Source: Treponema sp. (GTDB lineage Bacteria; Spirochaetota; Spirochaetia; Treponematales; Breznakiellaceae). From it: DNA of 7,795 bases. The translations under genes and the position numbers were made by a program. The stretch lies in assembly GCA_031272575.1 (NCBI GenBank), contig JAISTO010000217.1, forward strand, positions 1-7,795. The letters run 5' to 3'. Of this stretch, positions 1 to 5,547 are shown piece by piece; position 1 is the stretch's first letter, and every line of letters starts with the position of its first letter. The notes below the pieces were generated by a model. That model ran no database searches and was not told the origin of the DNA. It saw only the letters and a program-made list of their open reading frames with translations.

Positions 1-112
1 CGCCCCCGGGGGGGGTCCGCGCCCCGGGGGGGCCCGGGGGGGGCAAACATTTACATGGGGGTTCGTGGGTTTTTTCCGGGTTTTTGGGGGGGGGGGGGGT
101 GGGGGGGGGGGG
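1..112. repeat. Low-complexity poly-G stretch at the window edge
   Basis: This stretch is made almost entirely of G and C runs: G8 at 8-15, G7 at 26-32, G8 at 36-43, G14 at 86-99 and G12 at 101-112, with short C runs and T runs between them. The first 43 bases alternate C runs and G runs and are therefore partly self-complementary. No credible coding region crosses it, and the open frames through it read as Gly/Arg/Pro-rich noise. It could be a genuine G-rich intergenic tract or a damaged or poorly called sequence end; the sequence alone cannot decide. From 113 to 166 and from 195 to 276 I see only G-rich, non-coding-looking DNA. Confidence 0.7.
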
Positions 113-166
113 CAACGGCGTGGTTCGAGTGTGCGGGGCGGGGGAATGCCGGTGTGTCATGCCTGT

Positions 167-194
167 GGGACTTGGGAATTGGGACTTGGGAATT
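167..194. repeat. Perfect 14-bp tandem duplication (GGGACTTGGGAATT x2)
   Basis: Two exact, abutting copies of GGGACTTGGGAATT occupy 167-180 and 181-194. Each copy is itself two related 7-mers (GGGACTT and GGGAATT), so the array has an underlying 7-bp period, and it trails into a partial unit at 195. The same 7-bp rhythm, with different sequence, returns at about 273-331. Such intergenic heptamer arrays usually vary in copy number between strains; no function is implied here. Confidence 0.85.
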
Positions 195-276
195 GAGCCT
201 GATGCGAGGGCGCGAGGTGGCTGCAAGTGAGGGTTTCGGGGTGCGGGGGGGAGGGCGGCGGGGCAAGGCATGGGGA

Positions 277-474
277 GTGGGGAATGAAGAGTAGGGAGTG
301 GGGGAGTGGAAAGTGGACGGTGGACGGTGGAGGCGGTTGTGCGAAAGTCTTGCGCAGCACTTCATGCATGCCGGCAGTACGAAAGACTTTCGAACCGCGT
401 CCTCCACCGTCCACTTTCTACCGTCCACGCCGCGCCCTCCGCTCGCTCCACCGTCCCCTGCGCCCATTCCCCAC
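277..474. repeat. Imperfect palindromic repeat element with 7-bp periodic arms
   Basis: This is a long inverted repeat lying just beyond the stop of the ptsI operon. Paired segments, from the outside in, are GTGGGGAATG (277-286) with CATTCCCCAC (465-474); GTGGACGGTGGAGG (320-333) with its complement at 401-414; GCGGTT (333-338) with AACCGC (393-398); and CGAAAGTCTT (342-351) with AAGACTTTCG (383-392). The apex, about 352-382, contains ATGCAT. The left arm is a degenerate 7-mer array (GGGAGTG, GGGAATG, AAGAGTA, then AAAGTGG, ACGGTGG, ACGGTGG), and the right arm carries the complementary 7-mers at 404-426. The strong stem could form a hairpin in RNA from either strand, so it may end ptsI-operon transcription, although no T tract follows. 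It carries no recognisable transposase and could be a MITE- or REP-like element. The palindrome is seen directly; its role is inferred. Confidence 0.75.
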
Positions 475-482
475 ACCTCCCC

Positions 483-878
483 TCACGCCTCGCCGAGCGA
501 GAAATCGCCGATAATCTTGAAACGCTTGCCGTCCCGCACCACGCGGAGGTCCCGGCCCGGAAAGTAGGCCGGCAGGCTGCGGGCCACGAAGGCCGCGGCT
601 TCGGCCATGAGGAACTCGAACTGGGCCGGGGGGACGGCATCCAGGGTCGCGGGGCGCACGGACACGAGGTAGCCGCGGCCCCGCTCGGAGCCGAAGCCCG
701 GGCTGAAGTCGGGCGCGACTTCGAAGAGGCCGTCCATATCCGGGCTCGAGGTGGTCCCTCGGGCGGGACGGTTGGGGTGCAGGTTGAAGGCGCCGCCCCA
801 CTCGTTTTCGAGGAACTCGTCCACCTCGTCGAAAAGCACCTGCAGTTGCTTGTCGAAGGCCACGGTTTTGGGATGCAT
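483..878 (-). CDS. Conserved-looking protein of unknown function, ptsI operon partner
   Basis: A 131-residue protein begins MHPKTVAFDKQLQ and ends FKIIGDFSLGEA. It has no signal peptide or membrane segment and looks like a small soluble alpha/beta protein. An acidic helix-like N-terminus (residues 5-27, QLQVLFDEVDEFLENE) is followed by a distinctive HPNRPARGTTSSPDMDGLFEV stretch split around residues 34-53, a Gly-rich turn (GFGSERGRGY, 61-70), a probable helix (85-104) and a C-terminal beta hairpin containing RDGKRFKI. It resembles hypothetical proteins I associate with treponemes, but I cannot name a family. I chose the ATG at 876-878 because it lies 2 nt after the ptsI stop and has a GAGAG motif (minus strand, 890-886) 7 nt upstream. 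The same frame is open further upstream but reads as Gly/Arg/Pro-rich shadow of ptsI. It is surely co-transcribed with ptsI, suggesting but not proving a phosphotransfer-related role. Confidence 0.8.
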   Translation of the reverse strand: MHPKTVAFDKQLQVLFDEVDEFLENEWGGAFNLHPNRPARGTTSSPDMDGLFEVAPDFSPGFGSERGRGYLVSVRPATLDAVPPAQFEFLMAEAAAFVARSLPAYFPGRDLRVVRDGKRFKIIGDFSLGEA

Positions 879-880
879 GC

Positions 881-2683
881 TCAGGCTCTCGGGGCCGGCG
901 CGCTGCCCTTCCCCGGTCGCCTCCCCCGCGCGGCCGCCGGCCTCTCGTGTTTGCGCGCCCAGGCCCGCAGCAGCGCCGCATTCTCCTGCCAGCCCCGCCC
1001 CGCGAGGGCACAGGCGGCCAGTGCGCGGCAATCCTCGGCGCGGAGGCTCCGCACCATGGCCTTTACCCGCGGGATAGCCTGCGCGTCCATGCTGAAGGAG
1101 TCTATGCCCAGGCCCAGGAGGAGGCCCGTGTAGGCCGGGTCCCCGGCCAGTTCCCCGCACATGGCGGCGCGTATACCCTTCGCGTGCGCGGCGTCAACCG
1201 TCATTTTAAGCAGCCGGAGTATGCCGGGGTGACAGGGCTGCGCGAGGGCCCCCACGCGGCTGTTCCCCCGGTCCACGGCGAGGGTATACTGTACCAGATC
1301 GTTGGTCCCTATGGAAAAAAAGTCCGCCCGGCCGGCGAGCACATCCGCCGCAAGCGCCGCGGAGGGTACTTCTATCATTACCCCTATGTCGATGGAACCG
1401 GATACGCGCTGCCGTTTCGCGCGGCATTCGGCCCTCGCCTCGTCGAGCAGCGCGAGCGCCTGCTCCAGTTCCTCGATGCCGGACACGAGCGGGAAGAGGA
1501 TGCGGAGGTTCCCGGCCACGCTGGCGCGCAGCAGAGCCCGCAGTTGGGTTTTGAAGATGGCAGGCCGCGCCAGCGAGAAGCGGATCGCGCGCCAGCCGAG
1601 GAGCGGGTTTTTTTCGTCCGCGTCATTTTCGAACTCCGGGAGGACCTTGTCCCCCCCCGCGTCCAGGGTGCGGATCGTCACCGGCCGGCCCTGCATGGCC
1701 TCGAGCACCGCGCGGTAGGCCGCGGTCTGCTCGTCCTCGCTCGGCACGGCCCCGGGCCGGATAAAGAGAAACTCCGAGCGGTAGAGGCCGATGCCCTCCG
1801 CGCCCGCGTCCAATGCCCTTGCCGCGTCAGAAGGCACCCCTATGTTCGCTTCAAGGGTGACTGTCATGCCGTCCTTCGTCTCGGCGGGCAGTTTGCGCAG
1901 GGCCTTGGAACCCCCCGCGGCCCGGCGCTTCGCCTCCCGCAGCACCTCGCGGAACGCGGCCAGGGCCTTCGCGCTCGGGCGCACCAGCACCGTGCCGGCG
2001 TCCGCGTCCACGGCCAGGGGGTCGCCCGCCGCGATAGCGGAGGCCGCGCCCTGGGCACCGAGCACCGCCGGGATCCCGAAGGCCTTCGCGATGATCGCGG
2101 CATGGCTTGTCGCGCCCCCCTGCTCCGTCACGATCGCCTTTACCCGCGAGCGCTGCATCGAGAACAGTTCGGAAGGGAGTATGTCCCGCGCCACGACGAT
2201 GACGTCCTCGTCGAGGCCCTCGAGGGAGCAGGGCTTCTGGCCCAGGAGCGCGCGGATGATCCGCCGCGCCACATCGTGGATATCGGCGGCCCGCTCGCGG
2301 AACGCGGGGAGTGTCGAGGCGGCCATGCGGGACATGATCCCCCGCACCGTGTCGTACACGACCCACTCCATGTTGAAGCCCGTCTCCTCGAAACGCGTCA
2401 GCACCGCGGCCTGAAACTCAGGATCATCGAGCATGAGTAACTGCGCGCCGAGTATGGCGCTGTAGCCCGCGCCCGCCCCGGCCCCCGCCTCGGAGCGCGC
2501 CTTGAGAGACCGCAGTTCCGCCGACGCCGCGTCGATAGCCGCCGCGAGCCGTTTCCGCTCAGCGTTCCGCGCCTTTGGCGCCACCGTATACTTCGCGAGT
2601 TCGGGCACCTCGTTTTCCGCGTAGAGAAAAGCCTTCCCCAGCACCGCCCCCGGCGCGGCGGGTATCCCTTTGAGTTTTTTCAT
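881..2683 (-). CDS. ptsI: Phosphoenolpyruvate-protein phosphotransferase (PTS enzyme I)
   Basis: This cytoplasmic enzyme transfers phosphate from PEP to a histidine on HPr, the first step of the phosphotransferase system. The 600-residue protein carries the full signature set. The N-terminal HPr-binding region ends in ERAADIHDVARRI (130-142). The swivelling phosphohistidine domain has GGATSHAAII with His194 as the phosphorylated residue. The PEP-binding barrel has GIGLYRSEFLF (Arg302), IRTLDAGGDK (Arg338), GVMIEVPSAAL (Glu438), FFSIGTNDLVQYTLAVDR (455-472) and MCGELAGDP with the acid/base Cys509. Length is close to the roughly 575 of E. coli enzyme I; the extra residues form a basic Ala/Pro/Arg/Gly-rich tail (about 577-600) with no known function. 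The start is fixed by the typical MKKLKGIPAAPG opening. It has no Shine-Dalgarno sequence and sits 8 nt from a -10 box, so a leaderless message is likely. No HPr or EII gene is in view, so sugar transport versus regulatory use cannot be decided. Confidence 0.97.
   Translation of the reverse strand: MKKLKGIPAAPGAVLGKAFLYAENEVPELAKYTVAPKARNAERKRLAAAIDAASAELRSLKARSEAGAGAGAGYSAILGAQLLMLDDPEFQAAVLTRFEETGFNMEWVVYDTVRGIMSRMAASTLPAFRERAADIHDVARRIIRALLGQKPCSLEGLDEDVIVVARDILPSELFSMQRSRVKAIVTEQGGATSHAAIIAKAFGIPAVLGAQGAASAIAAGDPLAVDADAGTVLVRPSAKALAAFREVLREAKRRAAGGSKALRKLPAETKDGMTVTLEANIGVPSDAARALDAGAEGIGLYRSEFLFIRPGAVPSEDEQTAAYRAVLEAMQGRPVTIRTLDAGGDKVLPEFENDADEKNPLLGWRAIRFSLARPAIFKTQLRALLRASVAGNLRILFPLVSGIEELEQALALLDEARAECRAKRQRVSGSIDIGVMIEVPSAALAADVLAGRADFFSIGTNDLVQYTLAVDRGNSRVGALAQPCHPGILRLLKMTVDAAHAKGIRAAMCGELAGDPAYTGLLLGLGIDSFSMDAQAIPRVKAMVRSLRAEDCRALAACALAGRGWQENAALLRAWARKHERPAAARGRRPGKGSAPAPRA
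886..890 (-). promoter_or_regulatory. Likely ribosome binding site for the 131-aa gene
   Basis: GAGAG on the minus strand lies 7 nt upstream of the ATG at 878-876, inside the last codons of ptsI. It supports the short start right after the ptsI stop and independent or coupled initiation on a bicistronic message. Confidence 0.45.
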
Positions 2684-2691
2684 TCAGAGAG

Positions 2692-2721
2692 AGTATAGGG
2701 AAGCGGGGGCGGCGGAGTCAA
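2692..2721 (-). promoter_or_regulatory. Sigma70-like promoter for ptsI
   Basis: On the minus strand a -35 box TTGACT (2721-2716) and a -10 box TATACT (2697-2692) are separated by 18 bp, a near-consensus arrangement in an otherwise GC-rich spacer. The end of the -10 box is 8 nt from the ptsI ATG, so the usual start site 6-8 nt downstream would fall 1-3 nt before, or at, the initiation codon. The 8 nt between, CTCTCTGA, contain no Shine-Dalgarno motif, which fits a leaderless transcript. Confidence 0.75.
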
Positions 2722-2761
2722 GGGGAGCTGACCACTTGCAAGCAGTAGGCATCGCGCCCCC

Positions 2762-2790
2762 TTGCATTTCACGGCTTTTTTTAGTATACT
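2762..2790 (+). promoter_or_regulatory. Sigma70-like promoter for the metallopeptidase operon
   Basis: A -35-like TTGCAT (2762-2767) and a -10 box TATACT (2785-2790) are separated by 17 bp that include a T7 run (2776-2782). The -10 box is identical to that of the divergent ptsI promoter. It ends 7 nt before the ATG at 2798, with no Shine-Dalgarno sequence between, so this operon's first message is also predicted to be leaderless. The -35 match is only moderate. Confidence 0.65.
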
Positions 2791-2797
2791 ATGCGGT

Positions 2798-4246
2798 ATG
2801 CATATTCGGAATTTCTGCGGAGGCTGCGGACACCGGTATGTCCTCTGCGCGCTCGCATTCTGGACTCTCGGGACTATGGGGTGCAGTATCTTGCTGGACG
2901 GCGGGCCGCTTTCGGAGGGAAAGTTTTATGTGCAGCGTCTTGATACGAACCGCTTCGACGTGATTGACGCGGAAAAACTGTATACGGGGGAGCACTGCAT
3001 CATATACAAGGACTCGCGGCTCGACAATTCGTATCTTGGCCAAAATGTTTCAAGTTTCACCAACGAGTTTGATACGGTCATTTATCCGAGGGTGACCGGC
3101 TGTTTTGGCGAACCGCTCGACGTCGACCGGAACGGGAAAATCATCATTTTGCTTCTCGAAATTAAAAGCAGCGGGGGCGGGGATACGACGAAGGGCTATT
3201 TTTGGAGCGGCGATATGTACGAAACCGTGGACTACTCCAACCGCGCGGATATGCTCTACATCGACGGTACGGATGTTAACATCGGCAGCAGCAACAATTA
3301 CACGTACGAAACAGTCGCTCACGAGTTGCAGCATCTTATCAATTTTTCGGCGCGTTTCACCATGCAGAAAGAAGCGATGGAAACCTGGATAGACGAGGGA
3401 CTTTCCACCGCGGCGGAGTATGTGTACCTTGGGCGGCACCCAACATTACGAGTAGACTGGTTCAATATTTCTACTACCGCGGTCCGCAATGGGAATACGT
3501 TTTTCTTTTGGAACAGGGCGTCGAATCAGGAAGATAAAAATGACGACACACGGGTGACGGACTATGCGAGCGCCTACGCATTTTTCCAGTGGCTCAGGAT
3601 TCAGGCCGCCGAGGGGGACACCGCGGGCGCCGCCGGCGGCGAGATTTTTCGGGATATCATCGGGTCGCCTTACAGCGACTGCCGCGCGGTAACGAACGCG
3701 ATAGTTCCCCGCCTGCTCGAACGGGACGGCTACGCCGAATGGGCGGCGTGGCGCGGCAAATACGGGGACTGGCCGGCTCTGCTCGGCGCCTGGTTTGCCG
3801 CGAATCTGCTGTGCGACGCGAGCGGCCCTTACGGTTACAAAGGAGATGCCGGCATTCGTCCCGTCATAAAATCTCCAAATACTCAAACTTTCAATACCCT
3901 GCTGCTGTCCCCGGGCGAAGGCGTCTACAGCATGACAACCGCTTCTTCAAAATTCTCCAATTTATCCAACAAGATTCCCGGCGAAACGGGGCACATTCAC
4001 TATCTGTATGTAAAAGACAGTAGCGTCACCTTTACCCGGTCGCTCGGGGAAGATGTTTTTGCCGGGGGAAAAACGCGCATCATCAGTTTTAACGCCAATA
4101 CGGCGTCAAACGGGGACAGGGAAGCCGCCTGGGTTGACGGAGACATCGAGGATTTTTCGCGCAGCGCCGCTCCGCGTGAAAGCGGGACGACTCCCGCGCC
4201 GCGGCTCTGGGTCTGCGGCACGGCGCGCGCCCGGGGCGGCAGATGA
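2798..4246 (+). CDS. M30 (hyicolysin)-like zinc metallopeptidase, lipoprotein
   Basis: A 482-residue protein is predicted to be exported, lipid-anchored and proteolytic. The N-terminus has a short basic region, a hydrophobic core (YVLCALAFWTLGTMG, 14-28) and Cys29 as the likely lipidated residue; TMGC is a relaxed lipobox of the kind spirochaetes tolerate. The catalytic core is VAHELQHLINF, giving an HExxH zinc site with His175, Glu176 and His179. It is followed by WIDEGLSTAAEY, where Glu200 is the probable third zinc ligand, as in gluzincins. DVDRNGKIIILLLEI (108-122) upstream is also typical of M30-like proteins. The C-terminal portion (about 360-482) is unassigned. I chose the ATG at 2798 because it gives a compact signal peptide right after the -10 box; the in-frame TTG at 2762 overlaps the -35. 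The stop overlaps the DUF58 start (ATGA). The gene is visibly less GC-rich in its first half than its neighbours. Substrate unknown. Confidence 0.9.
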   Translation: MHIRNFCGGCGHRYVLCALAFWTLGTMGCSILLDGGPLSEGKFYVQRLDTNRFDVIDAEKLYTGEHCIIYKDSRLDNSYLGQNVSSFTNEFDTVIYPRVTGCFGEPLDVDRNGKIIILLLEIKSSGGGDTTKGYFWSGDMYETVDYSNRADMLYIDGTDVNIGSSNNYTYETVAHELQHLINFSARFTMQKEAMETWIDEGLSTAAEYVYLGRHPTLRVDWFNISTTAVRNGNTFFFWNRASNQEDKNDDTRVTDYASAYAFFQWLRIQAAEGDTAGAAGGEIFRDIIGSPYSDCRAVTNAIVPRLLERDGYAEWAAWRGKYGDWPALLGAWFAANLLCDASGPYGYKGDAGIRPVIKSPNTQTFNTLLLSPGEGVYSMTTASSKFSNLSNKIPGETGHIHYLYVKDSSVTFTRSLGEDVFAGGKTRIISFNANTASNGDREAAWVDGDIEDFSRSAAPRESGTTPAPRLWVCGTARARGGR

Positions 4247-5547
4247 ACGCGCGCCAGAACGCCGGCCGCGGGCGCTTCCCGCTCTTTCCGCGGCCGGGCT
4301 TCCTTGGGGTGTTCCTTCTGCTTTTCGCCGCGCTCGCTCTCGCGGCGGGGGCCGCGCGGCAGGAGACCGCTATGCTGCTGGCAGGCGCGGTCTTTCTGGC
4401 CGCGCTCGCCTGGTGCTTCCTCGCCGTCTTCCTGTCCGCGCTCCCGCAGCGCCGCCGCGCGCGCGCCCTGGAGGCGCGGCTCTCCTCGCGGAACGTCGCG
4501 GCCGGGGGCACGGGCGAAATAGAGTTGCTGCGCGAGGGGGAGAGCGCGGCCCGGCGCGGCCCTGGGCGGCTGCGCGCGCCCGCGGCGCTGGTGCGCTACT
4601 GCCTCCGGCTCCGTACGCGGGACGGCCGGAACATCCTCTGTTACTTCGATCCTGACGAAACCGCGGGCGCGTCCTTTCCGGTGGAAAAGCGCGGCGCGTA
4701 CTACACGGGAAGCGATCTCCTCGTCATACGGGACGCGGCCGGCTTTTTCAGCCTCTCTTTCAAACTGCCGCGGGGGGACGCGCCGCGGCTCCTCGCGCTC
4801 CCGGCCGCCGTGCCCGAACGCCTCAGGGTAACCCTGCACTCCGGCGGGACCGAGCGCCGCGCCGAGCAGAGCAAGCGGCGCGGCGGCGACCTCACCGATC
4901 ACCGGCCCTACGTCCCCGGGGACGACCCCCGCCGCATCAACTGGAAACTCTACAGCCATGCCGGTGAACTCTTCGTCCGGCAGGAGGAGACCGAGCCCCC
5001 CCCGCACATGCGGCTCTTCATCCTCGTGGACACCGAAGTGGACTCAACGCTTTACAGCGCGGCGGCGGCCCCGGACGCGGTGGACTTCCTCTGCGAAAAC
5101 GCGCTCGCGGCCGGCCTCGATTTTTCGCAGGCGGGCCTCGAGGTCCACATCGGCTTCACCGGCGGCGCTCTGGCGGGCGCCGGGGAGGGCGCGGCCGGAC
5201 AGACGAGCCTCGCCGAGAGCCTCGCCTACCCCTGGGCGCAGCAACTGGGGGGCGGCGGAGAGCTGCCGCGGGTCCCCTCGGATCGCGGCGTGCTCCTCCT
5301 CTGCCTCCCGCGGCAGGGCGGCGGGGGGGGCGCTGAAGCGGGCGCTTCAGCGCTCGATGTCTTCCTGCAAACGCGCCCGTCAGATCAGCACACCGACATC
5401 ATCTTTCTGTACGAGAAGGTTGACTGCCTTGCCGCGCAAAAGACGATAGAGAAACAGGCGGCCCGCGCCGCGGCGGCGGCAGCCTGCGCGGCGCTCTACA
5501 GCCGCCTGCCGCGCGTACACGCGTCCTACGCGGAGGGTTTATGCTGA
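4243..5547 (+). CDS. DUF58 domain-containing membrane protein
   Basis: A 434-residue inner-membrane protein. Two N-terminal hydrophobic segments (about 17-37 and 43-65) are followed by a soluble region with an intervening beta-rich part (about 75-200). The DUF58 signature is RRGGDLTDHRPYVPGDDPRR beginning at residue 212, continuing INWKLYSHAGELFVRQEE, with the invariant Gly-Asp, Arg-x-Tyr, Pro-Gly-Asp-Asp and Ile-x-Trp positions all present. Beyond it lies a von Willebrand A-like strand, LFILVDTEVDSTLY (258-271), where a metal site DxSxS would be; here it reads D-T-E-V-D, so the canonical serines are missing. DUF58 proteins normally work with MoxR ATPases and transglutaminase-like membrane proteins in envelope-related functions that are poorly defined. 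The ATG overlaps the preceding stop by 4 nt, and its own stop lies inside the next gene, so all three are translationally coupled. It contains C8 (4996-5003) and G8 (5323-5330) tracts. Confidence 0.94.
   Translation: MNARQNAGRGRFPLFPRPGFLGVFLLLFAALALAAGAARQETAMLLAGAVFLAALAWCFLAVFLSALPQRRRARALEARLSSRNVAAGGTGEIELLREGESAARRGPGRLRAPAALVRYCLRLRTRDGRNILCYFDPDETAGASFPVEKRGAYYTGSDLLVIRDAAGFFSLSFKLPRGDAPRLLALPAAVPERLRVTLHSGGTERRAEQSKRRGGDLTDHRPYVPGDDPRRINWKLYSHAGELFVRQEETEPPPHMRLFILVDTEVDSTLYSAAAAPDAVDFLCENALAAGLDFSQAGLEVHIGFTGGALAGAGEGAAGQTSLAESLAYPWAQQLGGGGELPRVPSDRGVLLLCLPRQGGGGGAEAGASALDVFLQTRPSDQHTDIIFLYEKVDCLAAQKTIEKQAARAAAAAACAALYSRLPRVHASYAEGLC
5532..5536 (+). promoter_or_regulatory. Shine-Dalgarno for the transglutaminase gene
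   Basis: GGAGG ends 4 nt before the ATG at 5541, within the last codons of the DUF58 gene. It fixes the start and shows that this genome does use canonical ribosome binding sites for internal cistrons, in contrast to the two leaderless-looking first cistrons at 2683 and 2798. Confidence 0.75.

Noticed and set aside
333..398. Integron attC site within the palindrome
   Set aside because: Treponemes can carry integrons, so I looked for R-box motifs (RYYYAAC and GTTRRRY). The GTT here is followed by GTGC, which does not fit, and no cassette genes or integrase are present.
277..474. CRISPR array
   Set aside because: The repeats are 7-bp and degenerate, arranged as inverted arms, with no regular spacers or cas genes.
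51..567. Several small open frames in the G-rich and palindromic region
   Set aside because: They translate the homopolymers and repeat arms into Gly-, Pro-, His- and Arg-rich strings and show no protein-like sequence or credible ribosome binding sites.
879..1160. N-terminal extension of the 131-aa gene to a start near 1160
   Set aside because: The extra residues are an out-of-frame reading of the ptsI 3' end (Gly/Arg/Pro-rich). A start 2 nt after the ptsI stop with a GAGAG motif upstream is more plausible.
947..2440. Long plus-strand open frame (about 497 codons) opposite ptsI
   Set aside because: Its translation is rich in Arg, Gly, His and Pro with no family signature, while the minus strand encodes a full enzyme I with all catalytic motifs. 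High GC and codon bias explain the open antisense frame.
2762..2797. TTG start at 2762 for the metallopeptidase
   Set aside because: It would overlap the -35 box and add 12 residues in front of an already complete lipoprotein signal peptide.
4000..5007. Long minus-strand open frame opposite the metallopeptidase end and DUF58 gene
   Set aside because: The product is low-complexity (Arg, Glu, Ala, Gly) with no recognisable domain, and the plus strand carries well-supported genes across the same region.
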